Assembly (NCBI GenBank): GCA_016946835.1
Contig: JACVTC010000102.1
Coordinates: 569,501 to 633,500, forward strand
Length of the DNA: 64,000 nt
Source: Neocallimastix lanati (nom. inval.)
Taxonomy: Eukaryota; Neocallimastigomycota; Neocallimastigomycetes; Neocallimastigales; Neocallimastigaceae
Direction of reading: 5' to 3'
Position 1 is the first letter of the stretch, and every line of letters begins with the position of its first letter. Position numbers and translations under genes: made by a program. Under the pieces are notes generated by a model. It had not been told where the DNA came from, ran no database searches, and was given only the letters and a program-made list of their open reading frames with translations. Shown here piece by piece: positions 53,281-64,000 of this stretch.

Positions 53281-53865
53281 CAATATGTTAATATTTAGTA
53301 ATTAGTTGGCCTAGACTAATTCCTAAATATTTTAATAATGTTAATTTAATAATAATTATTATATTATAATTTTTTAATATTGAAATTCAAATAACTGAAT
53401 TACTGAAATTGAATTGAAATTCAGTTATTATCTTAACAACATTGTTAAAGTTTTAAGTGATAATTTGGTCTTAACGATTAGGTCAAGATGCCAAATTATA
53501 GTAATTAATTAATAATTTAGATTTACTCTTATTTAAAACATATTGTTATTAGTAAATTTTATAAATAAATTTTTATTTAAAATATAAATTTTAACCTTAA
53601 TAATATTTTACTACATTATTATTTTATATAATTATTACTATAATTTAAATTACAATAATCCTACAAGGGATTAATCAAAGATTTAAACATGTATTTATAT
53701 AAAATAATTAATTATTAAAATATTAATTATTAATATGAATATGTAATAGTATTAATACAAGTTTGATATTGATAATATAAAATAAGATAATAATATAAAT
53801 ATTTAATATAAATAAAATATAAGAATCTAGTATAGCTAAATATTATATTTTATAATTAAAATATA
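53281..53865. other. Decayed LTR-like AT-rich stretch
   Basis: The GGCCTAGACTAATTCCTAA block and a downstream AATTGAAATTCAGTT segment resemble parts of the solo LTR at 41187-41921. No coding. Confidence 0.4.
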
Positions 53866-54345
53866 ATTAGTGTAACAAATCTTACTGTTACTTAAGATTG
53901 TTATAAGGTTTTTTACACAAAAGGTTCTCGACACTAAAGTAATTCAAAATATGTTTTATTAAAATAAGTTTTTTATTAGTAAAAATGTAAATTATTATTT
54001 TATTAATTAATCATTGTAATATTTTAAATTACTTTAAAATTAATTAATAAAAGCACAAGTAAAAATATTTTATTATGAAATTTTACACCTATTTATAGTT
54101 TTTCAGGAAAATTAATTATTTTAAGTTATCAGTTGTTATTAGTAATTATTAGAAATAAAAGAAAATTAAAGAAAATTAAAGAAAACAAGTTTTCTTTCTA
54201 GAAAATGAATCTTAGATAAAAAATGATAAAAAATATTAATAAAATAGATTTTTCTAGTTTTATCGGTTCAATTGTTTAACCGATAAACACTAGTAATTTC
54301 TTTAATATTCTAGTTATAATAAATAAAAAGTTATTAAAATTTGGA

Positions 54346-54420
54346 AAGAGTGGGTGTCGAACCCTAAGGGTTCAGCCCGATGGTTATGGTAACTTACCAT
54401 TGAACCATAGTTACTAATTT
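54346..54420 (-). other. tRNA-like segment in family T relative
   Basis: Minus strand A-box-like TGGTTCAATGG (54407-54397) and B-box-like GGGTTCGACA (54364-54355), again with 32 bases between the boxes. The GGG/CCC stem of the T arm is intact. Confidence 0.55.
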
Positions 54421-54432
54421 ACTAGTTATGAG

Positions 54433-54915
54433 TGTAAGAAATTACTTATAAAATTAATTATAAATAATTTCTTAACTACAAATTAACATTAATTATTACT
54501 AATTAACATTAATTTGAGAAAATAAAATTAAATATAATTAAATAAATATAAAATAATATAAATAAATAATTATACTTAACTTAAATATTAAGATAGAGTT
54601 TATTATAGAAAGTTTATAATAAACAATAACACAAAAGGAATAAAAGACACAAATATTTATAAAATATGTTTTATTAAAAGGGTTTTGTTTTATTAATTAA
54701 TTATTTTATTTGAATTATTATTTATTATAAAAATTCTAAAATAATAACTCTTGATTTCTCGAAGAGAACTCAAGAGAATCAAATATATATAAATTAATAA
54801 TTAAATATTATTGGTTAAACTAAATACAATAATTTAATGTATTAAATTAATGTATTAAATAAGAAAGATAGATAAATTTTATAATAAAATAATAAATTTA
54901 TCTAAGTTTCTTACA
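54433..54915 (-). repeat. LTR of non-autonomous copy 2 (3' by orientation)
   Basis: TGTAAGAAATTAC...TTTCTTACA, 483 bp, matching 57115-57597. Confidence 0.88.
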
Positions 54916-55916
54916 TTGCTCCCTTTACTTAATGAATTTGTATAAATTCATTATTATATAGGAAGTAGTAAGTTTAAAATAAAAATTATAATTAACCAAA
55001 AAAAATAAAATTAAATAATTTATTAAAAGTTTTGCTAACCTTAACTTTTTTACATCTAGAGAAAAGATTAGCGGAAAAACTCTAGATGAATCAATATTAA
55101 GTAAAACCAATTAACTTGGGAAAAACCTTAATATTGTTTTCTAAACTAATATATAAATATAAGTGAATAAATAATTATAAAATTAAATAAAATAACTATA
55201 ATTATTAAATGTATAAATAAATATAAAATTAAATAAAATGACTATATTATTAAATGAATAAATAAATATTAAATTAAATAAATTATAATAACTAAGAAAT
55301 GTAAATAAATTATTAATAAATTTATTTGTATTTCTTCATTGCTCCTTTTCATTTGAATTGTTCAATGAAAGAAGAACAATTTAAGAAGTAATAAATTAAG
55401 AAATATTAAGTAGAAATAAAATAAAATTTAAATAAAATTAAAATAAATATTTAATTGCAATTTCAATTTAAAATTGAAATTTAAATTTTGAATTAAAATT
55501 TTATTTTAGATAAATAATTAAATGAACAATAATTTATATTATATATTATATATATTTTGTATTAATAAATAAATAAAAAATAATAATAATAATTAATTTT
55601 ACAATATATATATATTGTATATTATTCATTAAATGAATGAAAATAATAATAATTTTAAATTATATATTATATATTATATATTTTTCATATTTATTAAATA
55701 AATAATAACATTTTATTATTTATATTATATATATGTTATATTATTCATTAGATAAATAAATAAGTAATAATTTAAATTATACATATGAATTATTTATTAA
55801 ATAAATAAATAATAATATTTTATAATTTTTTATATTAAATTTTATATGTATATTTTGAAATATGTATTAAATAAATAATAATAATATTTTATAATTTTTA
55901 TATTACATATATATAT

Positions 55917-55973
<57 letters not shown>

Positions 55974-56276
55974 GATATAACGAGATATAGCTTTTGCCGA
56001 TATCTGTTTTAACAAAGGGCAATTAGTAATTAACAATTATATTATTAATAATAATATATTATTTCAATTACATAGAAGTGAATTTCAATTTTTATATCAC
56101 TTCAGCCCTCGTGTTAATATCTATATGTGATCATAGAACATTGTAATTATATATTTAAATATATCTTATAATTTTTAAAATTTTATTTTCGTTCGTATGA
56201 TCAATATTAAAAACTTTTTATTATTATTATTTATTATTATTATTACTTTATTTATCATAATTATAATTTTATTTAC

Positions 56277-56310
<34 letters not shown>

Positions 56311-56547
56311 TAATTTATTTATTTTTTATTTTTATTTATTTTAAAGAAAAGAAAACTGAACAACTTATCTTTTAAATTATTAATTTATTTTATTTATTAT
56401 TTGTTTTTTGTTTGTTTATTTGTTTGTTTTGTTTTGTTTCCTGTTTTGTTTCCTGTTTTGTTGCTTTGTTTTTGTTTTTGTTTTTGTTTTTTGTTTTGTT
56501 TTTTGTTTTTTGTTTTTATTTTTGTTTTATTTTATTTTATTTTATTT

Positions 56548-56592
<45 letters not shown>

Positions 56593-57114
56593 AGAAAAAT
56601 ATATATATATAATGTATATAATGTTATATATAAAAACAATTATATAATATTAAAATATAATATAAATATAATATTATAATAGATAAATATGTTATAAAAT
56701 AAAATAAAGTAAAATAGTTAGTATTTAATATTGTTAATTTTTATGAAATTTAAAAGACTTATTTTTAAAAGTAAATAGGCAAAGTAAACAGAATAAGTGT
56801 TATCATATTATTATAAAGTTATAATGTTTAATATATATAATAATAAAGAATTGTTAGTAAATGTAATAATAAATTAAACAAAATAAATAATATATATATG
56901 ACATAAACAAACATAAACAATGAAAAGAAAAATAAAAAATAAACAAAAAAAAAAATTTATAAATTTAAATTGAGAGAAAGAAAAAATTTCGTAAATAATA
57001 TAAAATGAATTTATTTAATTTAATTATTCCATTATAATTATAATTATTATTTTTTGTTATATTCATATTAAATTATTTATAAAATATTTTCTTCCTAAAA
57101 AGAAGAGTTATTAT

Positions 57115-57597
57115 TGTAAGAAATTACTTATAAAATTAATTATAAATAATTTCTTAACTACAAATTAACATTAATTATTACTAATTAACATTAATTTGAG
57201 AAAATAAAATTAAATATAATTAAATAAATATAAAATAATATAAATAAATAATTATACTTAACTTAAATATTAAGATAGAGTTTATTATAGAAAGTTTATA
57301 ATAAACAATAACACAAAAGGAATAAAAGACACAAATATTTATAAAATATGTTTTATTAAAAGGGTTTTGTTTTATTAATTAATTATTTTATTTGAATTAT
57401 TATTTATTATAAAAATTCTAAAATAATAACTCTTGATTTCTCGAAGAGAACTCAAGAGAATCAAATATATATAAATTAATAATTAAATATTATTGGTTAA
57501 ACTAAATACAATAATTTAATGTATTAAATTAATGTATTAAATAAGAAAGATAGATAAATTTTATAATAAAATAATAAATTTATCTAAGTTTCTTACA
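57115..57597 (-). repeat. LTR of non-autonomous copy 2 (5' by orientation)
   Basis: Same as 54433-54915, adjoining the self-priming-type PBS at 57103-57114. Confidence 0.88.
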
Positions 57598-57617
57598 ATG
57601 AGTTTCGTTACAATTAG

Positions 57618-58049
57618 TAAAGATTTTGATAATAAATTAATTTAGAAATTAATTTAATATTGATATAAAACGAATATGTGTAGTAACATTTTTGTATATT
57701 TAATAATAATTATTAAATATTAAATTTATATCTTTTTGATAATAATTATTTTATTTTATTTTATTTCAATATGTATTATTATAATTATAATAATTATAAT
57801 ACTTTATTTCATATAAAAATTATATATTTCTATATATTAGAATATATAATTAATATATTACATATATTTAATAATTTAACAATAAAGTAATTAATTAAAA
57901 TTGATTTAACATTATTTACAAGTTAAAATTAATTTATATCAAAATAAATTAAATTTTATTATTAAGTTTAGGTTATCAAGAATATAGAAAAGTACAATTT
58001 AGTAAAGAATTATTAATAATAAAATAAAGGTTATTAATTCATTCTTTAC
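57618..58049. repeat. Partial LTR related to 41977-42996
   Basis: About 57870-58049 matches 42820-42996, ending in the same TTAATTCATTCTTTACCA. The left part does not match and lacks the GC-rich hairpin. No coding. Confidence 0.55.
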
Positions 58050-59004
58050 CAAAGAGGGAAAAATAAAAATAAGTATTAATATAAACAATAAAAAATAAAC
58101 AAACATGAAAAATAATAAACAAAATAAATTTTTTGTTTTATAAATCCTTTATTAAATTTTTATTTAAAAATTACAATATTAAAATTACAATTTATAAAAA
58201 ATACAATTTTTTTTATTGTTATTTATATTTTTTTCTTAAAATAATAGAAATGGTAAAGCCATTTCTTTGTATAATAAAAATTAATTATTAAATATTTTAT
58301 ATTATTTTTTTATTATTAATATAATTATTATTTAACTTATAATAAATAATACTTATATATTAATCTATTACTAATTATTTATTACTAATCTACTTAATTA
58401 TATATTTTAAAAGACAATTTTTTTATTTTACAGAAGTTAATTCTGTGGTTTAGTAATATTTATTTAATCCTAAAGTTTAATTTTACTAAGTTTAGAAAAA
58501 TAATATTATTTAAATTGTTAATATAAAATTTATAATCATTTCATCAAATTTATAATATAATATTTATAATAAAACATATAATAATAATATAACTATTTTC
58601 TTTTATGTTTAATTTTTTATTAGTAATCATTAATACAATTTTTTTAATTTGGAATTTTCCAAAGAAATAATTAATATTGATAAGTTTAATATTAATAAAA
58701 GAAATATTGATAAGATTTTGATAAACTATAAAGAAAATTGATAAAATAAACTATATAATATTGATAAGGATTTTAATAATAATAAAATATAGATAAGAAT
58801 AATAAAGGTAGCATAGATAGGGAATTAATATTAAATATACTTTTTTAAATAGTATAATTTAATTTGTACTAATTAAGAATATAGATTAATTTATTAGAAT
58901 ATAGAAAGTTCCAAAAGAATAAAGAATCAAATAATTTGTTTAAGGGTTAAATGAATCATTTAAGATGCATAACCAAAAGAACATTATTTGGGCATTCTTT
59001 ATCA
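58050..59004 (-). repeat. Decayed Ty3-type LTR sequence
   Basis: The right end ATTATTTGGGCATTCTTTATCA resembles the ends of LTRs of elements 4 and 5, and AGAAAGTTCCAAAAG (about 58905) recurs in the element 5 LTR. The left end is unclear. No coding. Confidence 0.4.
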
Positions 59005-59007
59005 AAT

Positions 59008-59811
59008 TGTAAGAAATTAGACTTATTGTTATAAGTCTATATTTCTTAATCCTTAATAATTATAAAATAATTATTAAGTTTACTTAATTTTATAAATAAT
59101 TAATTATTAATAATGTAGCAAATTTTATTAAATTATGTATTAAATTTTACTAAATTTATTTTGTATTTATTTTGTATGTATTTCTATATTCATTTCTGTA
59201 TTTATTTCTGTATATTTCTTAATTTTATTTTATTCGTAAGTTAATTCGGTTAAATTGTTAAAGTGTGAATTAATTTAACCGTTTAACTTACGTAATTTAG
59301 AACATCGGTTATTAAAGTTTTTCCATAAAAATGGTTTTGCTTAATAATACGATAACCAATAAGTATAGATTATTGGTTGAAATCTTTCCAGGTTTTTCTA
59401 CTAATCTTTTCCTGGAAAGTATTTTGTTAAGATTAGAAATTTCTTTATTTCTTTATTTTAAAGTATAAAAAGGACTCTTGAGTTTCCTTTCGAAAATCAA
59501 GAGTTATTATTATAAGAAATTGTAATAATAATAATAAATATTTATAATTTTTTTAATAAAATATTTAAATCTTAAATAAAAAAATTTATAATAAAAATAT
59601 AAAATATTTTAATAATAAAACATATTAATAAATTATCATAAAACATATTTTTTTATTTTTCCTTTCACACTTAGTGTTTCTAAGTTTATTATAGTTTCTT
59701 ATAATAAACTCTCTCTTAAGATAAGTATCTAAATTATTATTTTATTTTGTTCTAATTAATATTAATATTAATAGAGATAATAATTTCTATATTCTTGTAG
59801 AAATTATTACA
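59008..59811 (+). mobile_element. Solo LTR, Tf1-like family, plus strand
   Basis: TGTAAGAAATTAG...AATTATTACA, 804 bp, TSD CAAAT (59003-59007 and 59812-59816). Carries TATAAAAAGGACTCTTGAG (about 59464) and AAGAGTTATTAT about 35 bases downstream of the TATA box, the element 2 promoter/self-primer signature. It lies inside Ty3-type LTR debris. Confidence 0.85.
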
Positions 59812-59816
59812 CAAAT

Positions 59817-60615
59817 TTGGTATGGTTCATATAGTTTTATGAATATAATAATATAATAATAATTAACACAAACAATAAAATTACAATAAAAAAAAAATAA
59901 TTTGTTTTAAAATCAATATTTATTTATTTAAATTTATAAAAGAAAAATAATAATATAATTATTTATTTAATAAAAAGAAAGTTGTTGATTATATTTTATT
60001 TCACTAAAAATTACATGTATTTATATTTTTTTATCAAATTAAAATTTGTAAAGCCTAACTATTTCTTAATAAACTAATTACTAATTATTTTAATAAATAA
60101 AACATTTAAATTGAAATTGAATTATTATTTTAGTTAATAATATTATTGTTATAAATATTAGTTTTATATTATTGAATTATTAATTATTTAATAATAGTTT
60201 AATATTAATATATATAAAATAAAAATAAAAAGATTATACAGAATATTTTAATTGTGGTTTAGTTAAATTTAGTAATTAAAAATAAATTTAAATTGATAAC
60301 GAAAATTTTAATAACTAATTAAATAGATTTGATTATTTTCAATATAACATATTACAAAAGAAATATAATATTAATATATTAAGTGGGCAAGGACAATATT
60401 CTTGGCTAAAGATTTTTATTACATTATAATGGAATCGGATTGATAATTCAAAAAGGAATTATAAGTTAATTAGTGATTTATTAATTTAAGATTTCTATTT
60501 AGTAATATTTGAAGAATATTGGAAAGTTCCAATTATATAGAATAGAATAATCTATAAGGTTAGAATAATTTATATTATTCTAGCACAATTAGTATTATTT
60601 GTTCATTCTGTATTA
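59817..60615 (-). repeat. Decayed LTR related to element 5
   Basis: Starts TGGTATGGTTC (compare TGTTACGGTTC at 62870). It shares ATTACATGTATTTATATTTT and an AAAATTTGTAAAGCCTA segment with the element 5 LTR and ends near TTGTTCATTCTGTA. Diverged, so older. Confidence 0.5.
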
Positions 60616-60618
60616 AAT

Positions 60619-61574
60619 TGTAAGAATTATTATTAAATAATGAATAATTAATATTTCTTATAATTAATGAAAAATCATTAATAATTTATAATTATTTATA
60701 AAATAATAATTATTTTTAAAATAATTATTTTTAAAATAATTATTTATTTAAATAATAATTAATATATTCATTGATTTTAACTTATAAATTTATTTAATAG
60801 TTATATTTTCATATATTGATCTAAATTTATTTACATATTATAATTTATACATTTATATAAATAATATAAAATTTATTAACATATTATTATTATTCATTTA
60901 AATAGAATTTTTACAAAAAATTATATAAATTTGTATTTAATATTTTACCATAAAAAATATTAGTTATTTTAATTAAAATGAATTATGTATTTTATAATGT
61001 ATTATAAACTATAAATGTATCTAATCTATCATATTATTTAATCTTTATTTTTTAAATAAAAAAAAAAAAATCTTTTTTTTAATTCCTATCCTATCAATAT
61101 TTAATATTTTAATAATTAAATTAGAAAATCGGTAATTAATGTTTTTCCTAACAAATAGGTTTTCTTTAATTATACGATGATCAATATGATTAGAATATTG
61201 ATCGAAAAACTATTTAGGTTTTTCTTCTAATCTTTTCCTAAATAGATTTTTTGTTAAGATTAGAAAATAATTTATTTAACCGATTGATTTTAAAAAAAAT
61301 ATAAATAGGACTCTTGAATTCTCTTTGAGAAATCAAGAGTTATTATTTTAAGAAAATATAATAAATAATAACAAATAAAATAAATTTTTTATTTATATAT
61401 CAAAAAACTATTATTAATCATAAAAGCTTTTTTTATTTTAAAAATATTTACAACTACTATTCTACTGTAGCTTGGTTATTGTTTGTTATATTTACTTATA
61501 ATAAACTCGGCATAATTTAAGTATAATTTTTATTTTTTAATTTTTATTTTCTCAATTTTAATATTATGTAAAAT
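60619..61574 (+). repeat. Partial LTR of element 2 family, plus strand
   Basis: Reverse-complement match to most of the element 2 LTR, including the ATATAAATAGGACTCTTGAA promoter and AAGAGTTATTAT (about 61290-61345). The last 70 bases are missing or diverged and no TSD was found. Confidence 0.75.
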
Positions 61575-62869
61575 TAAACTTTTAATAAAAATAAAAAAAA
61601 ATATATTTATAAAATAATTTAATATAGAAAATAATGGATTCTAAAGTATGTAAAATTGAAATTGAGTGTTTAGGTAAGATTCTTGCTATATCTTTCCTAG
61701 TTTTGGGTTAAATTGGTCAGGTCAAGATGTTTTTTATTAATTATAACAATTTAATTAAATTTAAATAATAAATAACACACAGAGTTTTATAATTAAGATT
61801 TTAATATTTAAGATTTATGTTTTATTTGAACTTTATTTAATATATATTTTAATAATAAATTTTAGCTAAGATTAATATAAAAAATTATTTATTGTTATAA
61901 TTAATTCATTAACTTTATGTTAATAGTTTAGAATTTAATAATCTTACAAAGAATTCAAAATATGGAATTTCAAATCCTTTTTGTACTAAACTAAAATAAT
62001 AATTAACAATATAATTAATTAATACATTTTAATATTAATATATTCATACATGTATATAAACTATATAAAATATAATAATAAAATAATATTGATAAAAATC
62101 TTTTAATAAAATAACTATATAATTATTTATAAACAATTTAATAATAAAACTAATTTAATAATCAAATATAAAATAAAATAAAATAAATATTAAAACTAAT
62201 TAAAAATTCTCTTTCGGAAATCTTTAGAATGATAAAGAATTCCTTAGAATTTTTTAGAAATAAATTGAATAAAATATCTAATAATAAAATATATAAAACT
62301 TATAAACTTATTTAAAATATGATAAAACTATTACTAATAACTAATTCTGTATTTTTAATTAATAATAAAAATTAATAATATAATTTCCAAGTTAAGAGAT
62401 TTATCTAATATAAATTTCTTATTAATAATTTAGGGTTATAATTAAATAATTAAATTATATTTTTATATTTAAATATCTTTAAAGTCCAATATCTCGTTAT
62501 CTAGTTGTCCAATAAGGTTGATTTTAACATATGTTGTAGTTCTCGACCGTAGCTTTCTAATGAATATATTTTTAGCGGGAAATCACAATATAATATTTCC
62601 ATTATTTGTTGAGTTATCGTTGTTTTTCTTCATGTTATTTTTATCAAATTCTTAAGGGTTAAATTAAATTATCTTTAATAAATAAGTCCAAACCCTTTGG
62701 TTTCTAATTATTTAATGCTTCTAGTATTTATTTTTATTTTTTGTCAATAACTAAATTAAATTTCAATTGATCTAATAGTGAATTTTAACTTCAAATCCAC
62801 TAGTATTCGTGACAAAGTAAGTTGAAATTCTAATTAATAATCCATTATATGTTCGTTCTTTACCAAATT
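61575..62869. other. AT-rich stretch, no gene; probable old LTR
   Basis: No coding. It ends GTTCGTTCTTTACCA followed by AATT before the next LTR, like the ends of the other Ty3-type LTRs, so it is probably LTR debris with an unclear left end. Confidence 0.4.
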
Positions 62870-63693
62870 TGTTACGGTTCGTAATAATTTTTGGATTATA
62901 ATATTTTAACACTTCAAGGAATTAAATAAATAAATATTTGTTTTATATAATTTTTATTAAAATTATTACAAATTAAAAAATTAAAAAAAAATGTTTTTTT
63001 TATTAATTACAATCCTCTTAAAAAGTTATTTTAGAATTACATGTATTTATATTTTTTTTTACACTTAAAATTTGTTAAGCCTATCTAAAATATTTTCTAA
63101 ATATTTCTAACTAATTACTAAAATAATGTTTTAAATTGATTTTAAATTATTAATATAATTATTATTTATTTCTAATAAATAATAGTTATATATTATTTAA
63201 TTATAAAATATTTATTATTATTTAAAATTAATAATATATATAAAAGAAAAATATAAAATTTATACAGAATTTTTAAGTGTGGTTTAGTAAGTTTTTAGTA
63301 ATTAAAAATTACCAAAAAAAAATATGTTAAATTATCAATATAAAATTTAGTAATTAATTGAATTGATTTTTAGAAATTATAATAAATAATATATTTTAGA
63401 AAATATAAAATATTAATAATATTGATATAACTATATAATTAATATTAATAATAAAGTGATATTGATAATATATTGATATTAATAAAATAATTGAATATTA
63501 ATAATAATTTTTCATCTTTAATTTGATATTAATAATATATAAAAATTTAATAATAAAATATTAATAATAAAATTTAATCATAGAATATAGGAAAGTTCCA
63601 AAGTATTGAAGAATAAAATAATTTATTTGAGTGGTTAGATAAGAAAATACAATTCTAACTAAAATAATAAGATTATTTGTTCATTCTTTATCA
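62870..63693 (-). repeat. 3' LTR of element 5
   Basis: 824 bp, bounded by the polypurine tract on the right. TATA-like ATTTATATTTTTT on the plus strand near 63045. The partner LTR lies outside the window. Confidence 0.75.
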
Positions 63694-63717
63694 TGATGCC
63701 CCCACTGAAACTCAATG

Positions 63718-64000
63718 CTACAACGAAGCAGAGTTAAAATTGACTATATTCTTCAAGTGAACATTTCGGTTCATTTGAATTCCAGTAGCAGGGTCGGCTA
63801 GGGTAACAGTATTAAATTGTTTCTTGATAACTTGTAAAGGTCCAGCAAACTATGGTTCCAATTTAGTTCTACTAAAATTTCTTACTAGTACTAGGTCACC
63901 AGGTTTAATTTGTTTTGCTTGGTTCATACTATTCTTTTCTTCTCTTCTGGTTGCCCAGTATTTAGAAGCGTTTTTAAGATTTGCAGCGGCTTCCATAACC
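63718..64000 (-). CDS. Element 5 Pol C-terminus (partial)
   Basis: Integrase C-terminal region like that of elements 3 and 4: GDLVLVRNFSRTKLEP, VIKKQFNTVTLADP and NRNVHLKNIVNFN before the stop next to the polypurine tract. The rest lies beyond the right edge. Read as part of a fossil. Confidence 0.8.

Larger units (their letters stand above)
54433..57597 (-). mobile_element. Non-autonomous LTR element, copy 2
   Basis: LTRs at 54433-54915 and 57115-57597 (483 bp each, apparently identical), TSD ATGAG (54428-54432 and 57598-57602), interior matching copy 1 with small indels in simple repeats. The PBS AAGAGTTATTAT is at 57103-57114. Its two LTRs share differences from those of copy 1, so the two copies inserted independently and recently. 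No coding interior. Confidence 0.87.
53871..57612 (-). mobile_element. Solo LTR, family T relative, interrupted by copy 2
   Basis: Ends TGTAACAAATC (53871) and TTTCGTTACA (57612), flanked by perfect 5 bp ATTAG (53866-53870 and 57613-57617). Diverged from the 11638 copy but with the same layout, including a minus-strand TATAAATAG (about 54100) and a tRNA-like segment. Without the inserted element it is about 570 bp. Confidence 0.82.
62870..64000 (-). mobile_element. Ty3/gypsy element 5, 3' end (runs off right edge)
   Basis: LTR 62870-63693 (TGTTACGG...TTTATCA), polypurine tract GGGGGCAT on the coding strand, then the C-terminal end of Pol. Related to elements 3 and 4. The visible coding piece looks broken about once. 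Confidence 0.8.

Noticed and set aside
56401-56679. Cys/Phe-rich frames as small secreted proteins
   Set aside because: They arise from TTTG/TTTT simple repeats in the non-autonomous element.

Overview
This is an extremely AT-rich eukaryotic window with almost no host genes. It is packed with retrotransposons and also carries an endogenised single-stranded-DNA-virus-like element. Long A/T homopolymers, ATT microsatellites, Asn-rich reading frames, TATA boxes and 4-5 bp target-site duplications (TSDs) point to a eukaryotic nuclear genome. An early-diverging fungus such as an anaerobic gut fungus would fit the base composition, the Asn-rich proteins and the ankyrin remnant. That assignment is inference; no marker gene is present.

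Left part (1-17.2 kb): a decayed Ty3 gag-pol relic (1-2570, minus), a decayed Ty1/copia RT-RNase H relic (3.3-4.5 kb, minus), a small ankyrin-repeat pseudogene (5.36-5.71 kb), a Ty3 element (about 5.77-9.22 kb, plus) followed by an LTR (9221-9903) and what looks like a second primer-binding site and leader, a solo LTR carrying a tRNA-like segment (11638-12281), a 5'-truncated copia element (12.64-15.94 kb, plus), a solo LTR (16025-16818) and a Ty3 RT relic.

Middle (17.2-53.3 kb): a CRESS-DNA-virus-like element. The helicase part of its Rep lies at 17181-17722. A solo LTR inserted there (TSD ACTAT at both ends) now spans 17723-46723 because it was itself filled with other insertions: a Tf1-like chromovirus with an apparent self-priming PBS (17738-24285, TSD TCTTC), a young-looking Ty3 element (24292-32300, TSD TTCA), a second Ty3 element (32372-41972) whose own LTR holds another solo LTR (41187-41921, TSD TATAT), a further solo LTR (41977-42996), and a non-autonomous LTR element (43000-46089, TSD CATTC). 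Rep sequence resumes at 46724 and ends at 47163. Beyond it is a block bounded by about 520 bp near-perfect inverted repeats (47607-48126 and 51985-52503). The block holds four minus-strand genes: two paralogous capsid-like proteins, a beta-rich 169-residue protein and a small coiled-coil protein. Three of the four have a TATA box just upstream. A 53 bp tandem repeat carrying an iteron-like motif lies outside the right inverted repeat.

Right part (53.3-64 kb): another tRNA-like solo LTR (53871-57612, TSD ATTAG) containing a second non-autonomous element (54433-57597, TSD ATGAG), a chain of solo or decayed LTRs, and the 3' end of a fifth Ty3 element running off the right edge (from 62870).

Functionally the window is a nest of transposition. 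Tf1-like autonomous, non-autonomous and solo-LTR forms share one promoter/self-primer signature. Two Ty3 elements share a tRNA-primed PBS and a leader array of covarying hairpins. The capsid genes use the same style of TATA box as the LTRs.
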